Part shown: piece after piece, positions 38,772-50,340 of the stretch
Layout: every line of letters starts with the position of its first letter
Position numbering within the stretch: the first letter of the stretch is position 1
Assembly: GCA_035772405.1 (NCBI GenBank)
Contig: JAYKKM010000222.1
Coordinates: 186,001-250,000, forward strand
Reading direction: 5' to 3'
Source of the DNA: Chrysogorgia sp. JL179-B06
Taxonomy: Eukaryota; Cnidaria; Anthozoa; Scleralcyonacea; Chrysogorgiidae
Length of the DNA stretch: 64,000 nt
The notes under the pieces: generated by a model
Told to the model about the DNA's origin: nothing
Seen by the model: only the letters and a program-made list of their open reading frames with translations
The model's database searches: none
Translations under genes and position numbers: made by a program

Positions 38772-39485
38772 CTATAATGGTAAAAACCAAAAAGTTTGTA
38801 ATCTAAAAGCATCATTTCATGTAATGTAGATATTTCATGACAATTACGTTGTTAATCTATATCCTCTAACTCAACCCTTTCCCAAGTTAAAATCTGGGTA
38901 TTTTGTATCACACACCAATACTGCGCAATAATTATCTGTATATATACATGTATGTATTTTTAGTTAAACTTTTTAACAAATTAGAGAAAGCAATCTATCA
39001 TGGAAAAAGGCAATTTTGAAGAGATAACTGCAGATAAGAGAACAAGCAACAACTGTTGCTAACTTAACACCTGTATACGTTATCTGAACTCGATTTCGTG
39101 ATAACAAGCATGCATGCAAATGGATCAGTAATCAGATGGTATAGATAAGTCATAAGATAAATAATCAGATATGATCTTTAAAAAATCAAATTCATAGCAG
39201 GAAAGTGCTAAACAAACTTAGTCAAACCACAATCAAACCAACTTGTCAATGCGAAGAAAGGAATTTGCTCAGATTTTAACTCTTCTATCGCCACGACAGT
39301 AATTACGAGAAATGAGCATTTGTGAGGTCGTAGCTAGGTTACTTTCTGTATAAATACTAGTTGGAGACTGAAATATGTTTTTAATCTGTACTACATGTAG
39401 CGTACTTGTTGTAACACAGGTACTGCTTGCTAAATAGATTTACTGTATTTCATGATGTTATATATTACTAGAAATACGAATTCGC

Positions 39486-39610
39486 AATAATCCCCTCGTC
39501 CGCCTTTTCAGGATCCGCTTGGATCTCGCGTGATAAGGGACTAAACGCCGGTCGATATTAGCACCCTCGCCCTCAGGCCTTCGGCCTTCGCGCCGGGCGA
39601 GGGGATTATT
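39486..39610. repeat. 125-bp foldback (MITE-like) element
   Basis: Inverted ends AATAATCCCCTCG / CGAGGGGATTATT enclose a GC-richer centre, including the dyad aggccttcggcct. It is missing from duplication unit 2, so it was inserted after the duplication or lost there. Confidence 0.6.
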
Positions 39611-39633
39611 AGTTATTACGTTTTATTAACTAG

Positions 39634-40137
39634 AGCAAGGGAGCACAGCAGAATGATTTGTAGAATCTTACCTAGTAAAATAAAATCTTTATATTCCGTA
39701 GAATTCAATTCAAGTTATAAACTCCCATTTATAAAAGTTTGTAGAATCGCCGTGGTAGAATGTAGATCCGAAATTCAGAATACGATAGTTTGTTTTTAAA
39801 AAAGTCTGTTGTTATATGACTAACCGCTGGCTATGCATAGTGCGGGCGAAATATTCCGAGCATGTGGCGAGGATTGCTGCGGCCGCGATCGTGGACGGAT
39901 TTCTCCGAGCATGTGGCGAGGCTTACACCCGTCTCCGCGTTCACGCCCGCACTATGCATAGCCAGCGGTTAGTCATATAACAACAGACTTTTTTAACTAT
40001 CGTATCTACATTCTACCACGGCGATTCTACAAACTTTTATAAATGGGAGTTTATAACTTGAATTGAATTCTACGGAATATAAAGATTTTATTTTACTAGG
40101 TAAGATTCTACAAATCATTCTGCTGTGCTCCCTTGCT
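39634..40137. mobile_element. ~504-bp foldback element with >200-bp arms
   Basis: The left arm (agcaagggagcacagcag...) and its reverse complement at the right end continue into long near-identical arms, with a central region of about 110 bp containing two copies of ccgagcatgtggcgagg. The left arm has an extra stretch near 39765. Unit 2 lacks it. Confidence 0.8.
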
Positions 40138-40259
40138 TACGGCAGACATTTTCCCATGTTCTCTTGACATCTTTGGTATCACATGGTGTATAATTACAAT
40201 CAGGATGGGTGATTCAGTTAAAGTGATCAAATAATTTCTCAACGCAACCAGCTACTGTA

Positions 40260-40591
40260 GGTGATAAATCAGACATAGTTTGACGCTACTCAGGTTTTTA
40301 AAAAGTTTTTTGAATATAACAATTTAAAAGTTACTGTCCATGACCCAAAGTTTCGACACTCCAATCTAATGTCTTCATCAGGGGTGATCGTTGTAAATGT
40401 ATGATCAATTTGTGATCGTTATAAATTTATTTATATTTTTATTTATACCCGCATAAACCGATGATGACGTTATCTATTAACAAGATGCAAATAAGCTTCT
40501 GGTAATAAACCACCGTTATCGCAAATAAGCTTCTGGTAATAAACCACCGTTATCGCAAATAAGCTTCTGGTAATAAACCACCGTTATCGCG
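40260..40591 (-). mobile_element. Penelope-like element 3' end (solo)
   Basis: It matches 42415-42677, which adjoins a Penelope GIY-YIG coding remnant. The stretch around 40355-40390 (cactccaatctaatgtcttc) reads as the 3' end typical of these elements. Confidence 0.5.
40487..40588 (+). repeat. Three tandem 34-bp repeats
   Basis: The unit beginning gcaaataagcttctggtaat occurs at 40487, 40521 and 40555. Unit 2 has a single copy (about 42639). There are no spacers, so it is not CRISPR-like. The array lies at the duplication junction. Confidence 0.85.
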
Positions 40592-42677
40592 AAGTACCGG
40601 CTGCGTGCTTTGTTGTTGGAGAGGAAGGTTGATCTATATGTTGTAAATGAGCATGCGGTCATAGGTGCACCTGACCAGTTATATTTCGGGGGGGGGGGGA
40701 TAAAATATTTCTGCCCGAAAAATTAAGATTTAACTGTCGATCATTGGATGCAGTGTGGCAGGCGCAACTTCATGTGACTAGATTTCTCAGCGGTTTCCTC
40801 ACCGAAATAGAGGAATACTCCATCTATCGTATAGTATAATTTAAACTGCAAAATAACTCTAATATATTATGTTAATGTTAAAACATATTACTTTAATATT
40901 AAAACAGTTCAAAATATAATTTATTTATGACTATTTAACAGCAATATGTCCCGAAATTTCTAAAATGCCCGAAATTGCCCCCCCCCCCCTCTTGCCCCCG
41001 CCTGGTACGCCTATGGATATGGGTCCCTCAAATAAAGTTAATACTTATGACTTAACAACCTGCAAATAATAAGATATGGAAAAGTGACGTGTCACTGGTC
41101 TGAAGAAGTCAACATATCAAACCACTTTCAACTTATCACTTCCTTTTATATACTTCCTTTTATATTGTATTTCTTAGCTACGTATTTAATTGAATATAGC
41201 CCATACCTACCTTGGATAATAACACTAAATGGTCTGATCTCGGTATCTGTAGTAGTTGTGACTTGTACAGTGTATGTTCCATCATCGTTTGATTGAGTGT
41301 TCTGTAACACCAAGGTTGCTTGTCCTTTAAGAGAGGCTCTTGAATCACGCTTGTCATCTGGGCCACCATGGCGAAATCTTTCATACAATACCGTGCTCCT
41401 ATTGTTTCTCCATGCCACTCCCACTCCACCTGAACCAGCATCTTCATATGTAACTTTAAGTTCCAGTGTATCTCCCAAATTTACATAAGTTGGATCACGT
41501 GATCTTTTAAAGACTTTGAGGGTTCGAACTATATGGCAAAAACCAAAAAGCTTGCAATGGAAAAACATCATTTCATGTTATGTAGATATTTTTCATAGCT
41601 TAATGATAATTATTAATAAAATCACTAAAATATTTTTTCAACTTCAGACTCACATTTCATGACAATTACGTTGTTAATCTATATCCTCTAACTCAACCCT
41701 TTCCCAAGTTTAAATCTGGGTATTTTGTATCACACACCAATGCTGCGCAATAATTATCTTGATATACATGTATCTATTTTTAGTTAAACTTTTTAACAAA
41801 TTAGAGAAAGCAATCTGTCATGGAAAAAGGCAATTTTGAAGAGATAACTGCAGATAAGAGAACAAGAAACAACTGTTGCTAACTTGACACCTGTGTACGT
41901 TATCTGAACTCGATTTCGTGATAACAAGCATATGCAAATGGATCAGTAATAATCTTTAAAAAATCAAATTCATAGCAGGAAAGTGCTAAACAAACTTAGT
42001 CAAACCACAATCAAACCAACTTGTCAATGCGAAGAAAGGAATTTACTCAGATTTTAAGGAACTCTTCTATCGCCACGTCAGTAATTACGCGAAATGAGCA
42101 TTGGTGACGTCGTAGCTAGGTTACTTTCTGTATAAATACTAGTTGGATGTTTTTAATCTGTACTACATGTAGCGTACTTGTTGTAACACAGGTACTGCTT
42201 GCTAAATTGATTTACTGTATTTCATAATGTTATATATTATTATTATTAGTTATTACGTTTTATTAACTAGAGCTGCAAATAATGCACATCTTATACGGCA
42301 GACATTTTTCCATGTTCTCTTGACATCTTTGGTATCACATGGTGTACAATTACAATCAGGATGGGTTATTCAGTTAAAGTGATCAAATAATTTCTCAACG
42401 CAACCAGCTAGGTGATAAATCAGACATAGTTTGACGCTACTCAGGTTTTTAAAAAGTTTTTGAATATAACAATTTAAAAGTTACTGTCCATAACGCAAAG
42501 TTTCGACACTCCAATCTAGTGTCTTCATCAGGGGTGATCGTTGTAAATTTATGATCAATTTGTGATCGTTATAAATTTATTTATATTTTTATTTATTTCC
42601 TCATAGAACCGATGATGACGTTATTTATTAAAAAGATGCAAATAAGCTTCTGGTAATAAACCACCGTTATCGCGATT
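40592..42677. repeat. Tandem duplication unit 2
   Basis: A direct copy of unit 1 (37845-40591) without the foldback elements. The two V-set exons differ at scattered positions. Confidence 0.75.
41211..41528 (-). CDS. IgSF receptor exon, V-set domain 1 (no canonical cysteines)
   Basis: 318 bp, phase 1, paralogous to 38454-38771. Most codons are the same, with differences at the ligand-facing region (for example YEDAGSGGVGVAWRNNRSTVL) and in the TVQVTTTTDTEI strand. It also lacks both conserved cysteines. This is the most 5' exon recognised. The signal-peptide exon must lie further right but was not identified. Confidence 0.8.
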
Positions 42678-43150
42678 CAATGGAGCGTGGGCGCTATTGA
42701 TATGCCAAGCCTTCAGACACCGTCTCTGATGGTACCGCGGATTAGTGGTAATAATTTTGGAATTTTCCCACGCAATCTCATGGTTGGTTAGGCTCACGTG
42801 CTACGACAAAGCAGAATTTTCCTTTTTTGAAAAGAAAACAGCCTTTTGGTGTTCTTTTAAACGCGTACGTAACTGGCGTTTAGTCTGACCAATGTATACT
42901 CCTGATCACAGTCATTGCACGGAGTGGAATAAATAGCGTCTTTCCTTTGTTCCTTCGCATGAAATACGGATCCTAAGGTTTTGCAAAAATATGACCCAAC
43001 GTCAAGAAAGGTTTTTGAGTAACTTTTACGTTGAAACTCCCTAAGATTCTTTTAATTGGTTCCGCAATCTCTTGAATATACGGAACAACCGCAACATTAC
43101 TTTTAAAGTTACGTTCAAAAAGTTTTTAAAGCCAGAATAGCGTCAAACTG
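42678..43150 (-). pseudogene. Penelope-like element: GIY-YIG endonuclease remnant
   Basis: The minus strand reads VVPYIQEIAEPIKRILREF, then KEQRKDAIYSTPCNDCDQE, a frameshift, and IGQTKRQLRTRLKEHQKAVF. This is the GIY-YIG module at the C-terminus of Penelope-like reverse transcriptases. The RT domain is not present. Confidence 0.7.
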
Positions 43151-46100
43151 TGTGTTATTTAAAGTGATTTTATCGTTTACTGAGAACATTAGTATACAGC
43201 TTTTTAAAATTTTATTCACCCCCAACTTGAGATAAAGATAAAAAAGCGATAACACTAAAAATAAAGTTCATTATCCTCCACAACCTATAAAATAAGAATA
43301 CAACAAATATATACTTGGTAAACATGTATTTTAGAAAAAAGAAAATTAAGAGATACACAAAGTCATGTACCTATTAACAAATCAAATGTTATATACGTCA
43401 GGAGTATCCTGTAACAGAGCTGTAGGAAGATGTTTCAGATTAGAGGGACTAGCAGGCGAGTATATAGGGGGTCTGGGCCATGCAGCCCTGGAACATGTTT
43501 GATTTGATGAGGTTCTGAAAGTACTATTTCCTGCATTTTTATATATTTTTATTTTCTATATAGTTAAAATAGTAGTGACGGGAATACATCTAGGCAGGAA
43601 GTATAGTCCATGTTATGTCGTGAAACTGACAGGGACAGCTTAACAGGACAGTTGAACAGGAAGGACAGTTTAACAGGAAGGACAGTTTAACAGGAAGCAA
43701 GCATGCACGACACACAACTTTTGTTATGACCATAGTTAATATTATGAATGCTAGGCTCTTTGGTATTTGCGCATATACTACATTACCAATATGCCGCGAA
43801 GCTGCAAGAAACATTGCATATATCCTCTTATGCACCACACTTCTGTGCTTACTGACAGTATAATATATGATATACTATCTTTAGGGGGGCTAGCATTTAG
43901 GGGGCGCGAGCCCCTGCACCCTTGCTTGCTACAGCCATGCCCATGAACGAAGGGGATGCAGCAATCTGGTTCGAACTTTCTAGTATGACATGAATACTTT
44001 CTGTATTCATTGTCTATTCCCATTATGACACCCTCACTCTAACCTATTTTCTTGTTCATGAAAAGTTATGTATTGCAAATACTAAATACTATCATAGTAT
44101 ACAATTTATAAAACCATTATAAAATCTATTTCAGAATCATCCTCAGGATAACACGAAAATTTATTACATTTTCATATTACCATAGGTTTTCATGTTACTT
44201 AAGGTTACTTCGCAAAAATATTTAGTGCATGGATTAATTAGTTTACGCAGTAACTCATGCTGGTAGAGCAGATCGAAATCCCGAAGCCCGCTCGAGTCGA
44301 CTCAGTAGTGTAGGTTAATCATGTCTATAAATTAAAATCTATTATATCTTATTTTGTAGTTGTTTATCATATAGTAATACTTTTGATTAGTGTTTGAGGT
44401 TTTCTAGTCTTGAACAAGTAAGTAAGTACTTCTCCCATCTTCAGGCATGGCAAATGACATCACATGACAGGTTAAGTACTAGGCTAGAAAGCGGATGTGC
44501 ATTTTCAGTTTTATAACAACTAACATATCAACCCAAAGTCAAGTCGAGACATTCGGGGCTCGAGTTACGAGTCGAGTTATTTACAATAAGTGTCTGTAAA
44601 TAAATACGAAAATTTATAAAATAATACGAAAATTTTACACTATGAACCGTACATGACCACCGTCCAGTAACAAATCCATCAAGTCTGCTATGAATTTGCA
44701 TCGTATCAACAAAATATCCTAGAAGCTGACCCAAATGTGTGTACCCTAAATGTAATTAGATCAACAAGAGAATCAAACCACCTTCCCTGGCACAACCAGT
44801 GGTGTACTACCGAGGGGTCCATATATCCCAAGTTTGTGTTCCTGCAACGCCTTCTTGGTGCATTTTTGGTGAATTCAGTCGTTTAAACTTGGCGAGCCAG
44901 AAGAAGAAGAACAACAATGATAGTTAAAACATAAATGTAGAACTTGGAGCTTGGAAGTTGGAATCTCGGATTTTAGAAATGCAATGCATGGCTTAATTGG
45001 TCTGGTCCAAGTATGGTCATTGCTCAATTAGTATACCGTACTCAAGAAATCTAAATCCAGAGAAGTCTATATTTAAGTAACACTTACCCTAACCCTTATT
45101 TAAATGGTATATAAGCTAACCCTAACAAATTAAAGAAAAAAAATAGAACGAAGAAAAAAATATTTACGAAAAGTCTAAAATAATTGCCTGGTTGGGATTT
45201 GGACCCCCAAAAATCGACCCCCATGTTGGGATTTGGAATCCCCGCCTTCACTGAATTTTATTTAAAATGATTAGCCTATAGTCTCCATGTATTCATTAAA
45301 GATAATAAACACTTATTACCTTACACTTATTATAACACACATTAAATAAGGAGCTCCAAATTACCATCTACCGAGTACATAGTTGAAGCCGTTGAAACAT
45401 GTCTAAGCTCCAATAATGTCACTTTGGAGATGCCAATTTTACACAACAACTGGGACCGAAGTAACGCTGATTTGGCCATGGGCGAAATAGACGAGCCAAC
45501 CCCAAAAGGAGAGCGCCCAACCCACCCAACACCCAAATGGAGAGCCTGCTCGCATGAGGCTACGTTCATATAATATAGTCATAGAGTCATGTATCTTCGT
45601 GTAATATCAACACGACATCATGTTTGCCTCATGTCAGTGCCACTTGCAAGTTCACTTCATCAACGTTCTTTGTGCTTCTATATACAGTTGTTTTCAAGTT
45701 TATATTCGTGTTTACCTACGCAATCGGCGTGTGCAATTCTGATAAGCATTGTGAAGCGTATATATAAAACCACGATAGTTGCAAGCGACATTACCGACCA
45801 ATAACTATATGTCTCATGTTAATGTGTTAACTTGTCCAAGAAAGAACACTTGACTTCGAACATCTTGATCAAACGATCAGGGAAGCGAAGAAAGATAGCA
45901 CGCGTGAAGATTAGCATACTTATAGACGGGATGATGCAATAATTGCAATTTCGCGACCGACACCTCGTTCCCAGGCCCATTTACCTGGAGAGCCCAAGTA
46001 ATTGGCAAAATCCTTTGTTCAAGCTCATTTACTTTAGCTAGGTTCGGCTCATAAGAAGTACGGCGTCTGAACCTGGCCTAAACAATACTTAACAGAATTT

Positions 46101-46499
46101 TTCGCAGGCCGTTAATAAATAGTAATTTCACAGGGCACTACAATTTGATAAACAGGAGCTCCTAAAACCTTAAGCCCGAGAGCTATCTGCTTAGCAAAAC
46201 TTCATTCGCGCGTGACCGATGGCGTAAGGCGTTAGTTCCAGTGTGCGGGGCAGTTTTGTAAGCATTTCGTCACTCGTGCCGTCTTTCACAAATATTCAAC
46301 ATGTTGAATAATTTTTGTTACGAATGACAATTTCCTCTAGTGTGCGGGGAAGTGAAAGCAGCGAGCTTACAACTTTCCGGCAATACGCATGCGTGTTGAG
46401 GTTCAAATTTCAAATCGATCGATTGGTCGATCGATTGGTCGCTTGTGGACTCGGCAGATAACTGTGGAGATAAATTGAAGCTATAATTAGTGGACCTGA
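43151..46499. other. Intergenic / possible 5' part of the IgSF gene, nothing recognised
   Basis: AT-rich. It holds short gacagtttaacaggaagga tandem units (about 43625-43700) and a small gatcgattggtc repeat (about 46415-46445). No exon with Ig or signal-peptide features was convincing, and no RNA gene was found. Confidence 0.4.
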
Positions 46500-47239
46500 T
46501 CCAGATTGGCCTAGACACCATCATGCCAATCAAACAGACCAAACTTTACGTAAATGATCCCCATAGATCACCGCAAGTTTCAAGAACTTAATCAAACTCC
46601 GCCAGAAAGCCTTTGTCTCCGGTGACATCAAGCGTTATCGTCAATACCGTAACGTGATCAACCCTGAGCGTAAAGTCATCCGTGGCAGGTACTTTGCATT
46701 TAAAGTCCATCAACTCAAGTAAACCAAACCAAGTCAGTGGTGGGGTGCAGTGAAACGGATTGCAGGTATGGTGCCAGCGACGCCGCGACGGGATCTGAGA
46801 GTTTGTTCTCTCAGCTTCACATCGAGGGCTACGACAGCCTTCCGCCTCAGGACATTTCAAATAGGACTAACAATGCTTTTCTGGAGCCAATGGAGCCCAA
46901 TAGTGTTTAATATATCAGAAATAGCTGTGTTGTCCGCACTTAAGAAGCTCATATCATGAACCCCCACAAAGCGGCTGGGCCTGATGGGATACCTAATTGG
47001 CTTATTGGCTTATTATTAGAAGCATTGATATGTTGAGTAGTTTTAAGTGAGCACTTAAGGCTTTTCTTTTTTAAAATTAATAGTTTTTTTGTTCATAGTG
47101 GTAATATATGTAGTAGGCTTTATCTTATAATGAAACTGTAATTAGTTTTTGTAAGTAACATTAAGAATATATTGTTGTTGGAGCATAATTGAGACTATTG
47201 TATAATATGCTCCTGATACGTCTTTATTATTATTATTAT
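46500..47239 (+). mobile_element. Truncated CR1/L2-like non-LTR retrotransposon
   Basis: Broken reading: IKLRQKAFVSGDIKRYRQYR (endonuclease/RT linker type), then WWGAVKRIAGMVP, then GYDSLPPQDISNRTNNAFLE, then NPHKAAGPDGIPNW (RT motif). After an internal deletion comes the 3' UTR shared with 1981-2158 and a TTA-repeat tail. Element 2 is inserted in that tail. Confidence 0.8.
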
Positions 47240-47408
47240 AGTAGTATAGTAACTAGGGCTGCGAGCTCAATCGACCTCAACTGTGAATATAAACACCAAA
47301 ACGTCACCAAATTTGGCCAAGTCGCGACTCGACAAATTTGGCGATGTTTTGGTGTTTATACTCACGATTGAGGTCGAATAAGCTCGCAGCCCTAGTTACT
47401 ATACTACT
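47240..47408. repeat. Terminal 169-bp palindrome of element 2
   Basis: Same length and centre as in element 1. The outer arms read GTAACTAGGG / CCCTAGTTAC where element 1 has GTAAGTAGGG / CCCTACTTAC, a change on both sides that keeps pairing. Positions near 47365 also pair better than in element 1. Confidence 0.9.
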
Positions 47409-47944
47409 ACAGCGATCGTTCGTCAATCTAGACACCCCTCACACGTTTTCTACTAAATTGATGTCAAACACACGCGAGACTAGCGAAACAATACCAAATT
47501 TATACTAAATCACGACTCTCGCTAAATTTGACGCCATTTCATCCATATTTAAAAAAATAGAGAGCGTCGTTTCAAAATTCTCACAAATTTATGTCAAATT
47601 ACATTTAGGAAAAAATAGAAAGTGTCATTTCAACATTTTCGCGTGTTAAAAAATAAAATGTGGTACGAGCTCACTCCCACATATTAAAAAATAGAGAGTG
47701 TCATTTCAACCGACGCGTTCTGCTGTTGTCTCAATTCACGCGCGAAAAAAAAAACCACTAGATTTTGATTCTAGTGGTGACGTTTATCCAAATGGCGCTC
47801 TTTTGATTGGTCAACCCGCACCAACGCCCACAACAAATATTTTATCCAAACAAGTACCCAAATGGGGAGCGAAATGGCGCTCTTTTGATTGGTTAACAAC
47901 ATTAACTAATTTGCATACTAACAGGTGGCCGGTTGTTTTGCGAA
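47409..47944. repeat. Inner TIR/subterminal region of element 2
   Basis: It resembles the element 1 TIR only in blocks (cacgttttctactaaattg; the stem-loop at 47754-47778; ctaatttgcata before the gene end). Repeated 'aaaaaatagagagtgtcatttcaa'-type motifs occur at 47550-47710, and a twice-repeated gcgctcttttgattggt at 47792 and 47878. The second end is not visible, so the true TIR length is unknown. Confidence 0.55.
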
Positions 47945-48460
47945 TTAGTCCGTTTGTTCACTATTTTCAACGTTTGTCTCACTTTTAAAATGGTGATCGT
48001 ACACATACTTCGACGTTGTGATTCCTCCCGACAGCAAGCCCAAGAAAGGCACGTACGGCGTCACAACCGAGACAATGCTTTCGACGTCTTTCTTTAATAG
48101 CGAGTCTTTTTGCAACTCATCGTTTAGTTCGTCAGGGTTCTCAATAGCGTTCAACCCATCTAATAAGCTAGCGAATTTGCTGATTAGCAAGTCAGTGAGA
48201 AAAGCGTTTGCGATTTCCATTCTCTTCAACTCATATTGGCGCCATATCTTATCGATAACCTTTGCGGACGCTTTTTTAATGTGCGCTTCAGATTGGCTCA
48301 CCACACCATCACCAGACAGTCTAATAAGTTCGGATCTCCTAACGTCAATGTTGTCTTCCACAGTCGAAGTACTAGCGGCTTCAGTCTCCTCAACTAATTC
48401 CTCAATCGTAGGATTTTCCTCACTTTTGCGTTTTACCATCACGCTATTACTTATACCCAT
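47945..48460 (-). CDS. Conserved terminal Polinton protein (171 aa)
   Basis: Counterpart of 20553-21065. It starts MGISNSVMVKRK, with a serine at position 6 that makes the myristoylation consensus better than in element 1. The acidic N-terminal segment is slightly longer (ETEAASTSTVED) and the C-terminal hydrophobic patch is the same. It lies 3 bp downstream of the ATPase gene. Function unknown. Confidence 0.75.
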   Translation of the reverse strand: MGISNSVMVKRKSEENPTIEELVEETEAASTSTVEDNIDVRRSELIRLSGDGVVSQSEAHIKKASAKVIDKIWRQYELKRMEIANAFLTDLLISKFASLLDGLNAIENPDELNDELQKDSLLKKDVESIVSVVTPYVPFLGLLSGGITTSKYVYDHHFKSETNVENSEQTD

Positions 48461-48463
48461 ATT

Positions 48464-49063
48464 TTATTGCGGAATAACAACTTCGTAGCTGTATGGGTGG
48501 CGTAGTGAGATTTCAAGTCTAGCGTACTTATTATTTTTTAATGCAGTCACAATCGCCGACGATTTTTCTCTGCTAATGTTTCCAAGGTAATCGTCGATAA
48601 CGACCTTCATATCACTTCTGCTCGGACAGTAAAAGCAAATGAGCTTACTAATGTTTTCTCTATACGGTTTTGCGATCGACGTCAGTTGTTGTGTGATGAC
48701 AATAACGCTCAACATAAAATGTCGCGCACTAAAAGCTAAGTTGACCAACTGACTAGTCCTATTCTTAACATCTTGAGAGCTCGCACAGTCGTCCAACACA
48801 ATCAGAGTGTTAGTGCCTTTAAAAACATTTGTTACACACTTGAGAACAGCGTCAACACTATCCTGCGCACAGTCTATCGCTAGCACGTCGGGGTCGCGCA
48901 CATATTTCCAATCTTGATACGCTTTGTTCCACTCAAAAGTAGGGCAAACCAACACAATGTAGTCAAATTTACTAAAGTACTCAGATTCCAATGTTTCCAG
49001 CAAATAATGCGTCTTACCACAAGCTGTCATACCAACAATTAGCATATTAAACGGAGTCTCCAT
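48464..49063 (-). CDS. Genome-packaging ATPase (FtsK/HerA superfamily)
   Basis: 199 aa, intact. Walker A GMTACGKT (11-18), Walker B TLIVLDDC (86-93), and a sensor-like VIVITQQL. It would pump element DNA into preformed capsids, like the A32-type ATPases of related DNA viruses. It follows the major capsid gene by 15 bp. The element 1 copy is frameshifted at the codon for Trp52. Confidence 0.92.
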   Translation of the reverse strand: METPFNMLIVGMTACGKTHYLLETLESEYFSKFDYIVLVCPTFEWNKAYQDWKYVRDPDVLAIDCAQDSVDAVLKCVTNVFKGTNTLIVLDDCASSQDVKNRTSQLVNLAFSARHFMLSVIVITQQLTSIAKPYRENISKLICFYCPSRSDMKVVIDDYLGNISREKSSAIVTALKNNKYARLEISLRHPYSYEVVIPQ

Positions 49064-49078
49064 TAACTCACGTTTGAT

Positions 49079-50317
49079 TTAATACTGGATTGATTGCAAC
49101 CCATTATTCATAAAGTTGACCAACCCATCGCTTACCACAAACACCCTACACATGACGTTCGCAGTCGTCGCTTTCTTAGTGATCTCAAGAAGCACGCCAG
49201 ATTGTGTGTTCACAATATTTTTACCAGTGGCGACATTGCGATTATCTTGAACGCTCCTCAAGTCGATGACCAACGCGAAGTCATCTTTATAGAACTTCTG
49301 TATGGTCATGAACTGAGCGTGTTCTTCACCCAACCCAAACAATCGTTTCGCTTCTGCATAGAACTTCGACTTTGGGATGCCTTGTGAGTACACACTATTT
49401 GGCACACCTTCAATTGTGACTCTAATATTCTCAATATTTGGGTAAAGAAACTCCTCACTGTCTGTTCGCGCCTTATTCGTGAATAGCAACACAATTGCCT
49501 TCATGCTTTTTCTTGGAAGATTAATGTTTTCATTCACAATGGTCGTGCCTTTGTCCCATTCGGTGGTTTTCATCAACGTAACGTGCTCATACGACAAACT
49601 ACGACCACTTGCATAGCCCGACGCTATTTCGTCAGCGAGCTCCTGGTTATCAATCGTTTCGTACTCAAGCTCGAGGTTCTCCAGAGTGTATCCACCCACA
49701 GCGCTACCGGATTGCGCCACCATGATGTCTGTGGCCTTCGGGAGTGTGATCACATACTGCAAGTTGTTGTTCATGCTAAAAGGAGCGTACAGCCCATGGT
49801 CGTTCATGATCTTACCAAGCTTAATCCGCTGCTTCGTCCCAATCACACCAAACATCAACGCGTCACTAACTTTAGCGACGTTTCCACTCGTCGCACCACT
49901 GTCATCCTTAGAAATTAGCTTTCTCAAGTTCTCACCACCAATACCATAGTCAATCATTTGGTCTCGCGCAGTAACACTTTCCCAAAGGTCGCGATAGACA
50001 CCAGTGTAATTTTCCCCATTGTTGTCGTACACAGTCTCCCCGGCTAGTCTCACAACAAGTTTCTCAACCAACAACTTGCTCACATTGTTCAAGAACCAGC
50101 TTTTGGCGTTTGCGTTCTTAAAGTCGAACACTAAACCCAACGATCCAGGCACCAAACAGCTACTAACCTTGAGCTTCGGTATATCAACGTAAAGTTCCTC
50201 ACCAGGACTAACTTTATTGGGGTTCAACGTGATTACGTGTTGCGTTCTCACCCCTTTTATGCCACCCATGGTCGCTCGTCTAAAACCAGGGCTCAACTCT
50301 GCTGACGTGACGTTCAT
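49079..50317 (-). CDS. mcp: Probable major capsid protein (double jelly roll)
   Basis: 412 aa, differing from the element 1 protein at only a few positions (for example VTSAEL for ATSAEL at the N-terminus, and YKDDFALVID for YKYGFALVID). Such conservation beside diverged neighbours indicates strong constraint, as for a lattice protein. The capsid assignment rests on gene order, size and beta-rich sequence. Confidence 0.75.
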   Translation of the reverse strand: MNVTSAELSPGFRRATMGGIKGVRTQHVITLNPNKVSPGEELYVDIPKLKVSSCLVPGSLGLVFDFKNANAKSWFLNNVSKLLVEKLVVRLAGETVYDNNGENYTGVYRDLWESVTARDQMIDYGIGGENLRKLISKDDSGATSGNVAKVSDALMFGVIGTKQRIKLGKIMNDHGLYAPFSMNNNLQYVITLPKATDIMVAQSGSAVGGYTLENLELEYETIDNQELADEIASGYASGRSLSYEHVTLMKTTEWDKGTTIVNENINLPRKSMKAIVLLFTNKARTDSEEFLYPNIENIRVTIEGVPNSVYSQGIPKSKFYAEAKRLFGLGEEHAQFMTIQKFYKDDFALVIDLRSVQDNRNVATGKNIVNTQSGVLLEITKKATTANVMCRVFVVSDGLVNFMNNGLQSIQY

Positions 50318-50340
50318 ATACCTTTACACATGTTTTATCG

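Larger units (their letters stand above)
37845..40591. repeat. Tandem duplication unit 1 (carries a V-set exon)
   Basis: This is directly repeated as 40592 to about 42677. Each unit carries one V-set exon and a Penelope 3' end. Unit 1 additionally holds two foldback elements (39486-39610 and 39634-40137) that are absent from unit 2. Confidence 0.75.

Noticed and set aside
40487..40588. CRISPR-like array
   Set aside because: Three contiguous 34-bp repeats with no spacers, in animal DNA. It is a tandem repeat.
44255..44320. tRNA-like or SINE B-box-like sequence (gatcgaaatcccg)
   Set aside because: No cloverleaf could be formed and no convincing A box, so it is not called.
45342..45569. 75-aa minus-strand frame in the intergenic region
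   Set aside because: No recognisable domain, repeats or splice context.
46588..46860. 90-aa minus-strand frame
   Set aside because: It runs antisense to the non-LTR reverse-transcriptase fragment.
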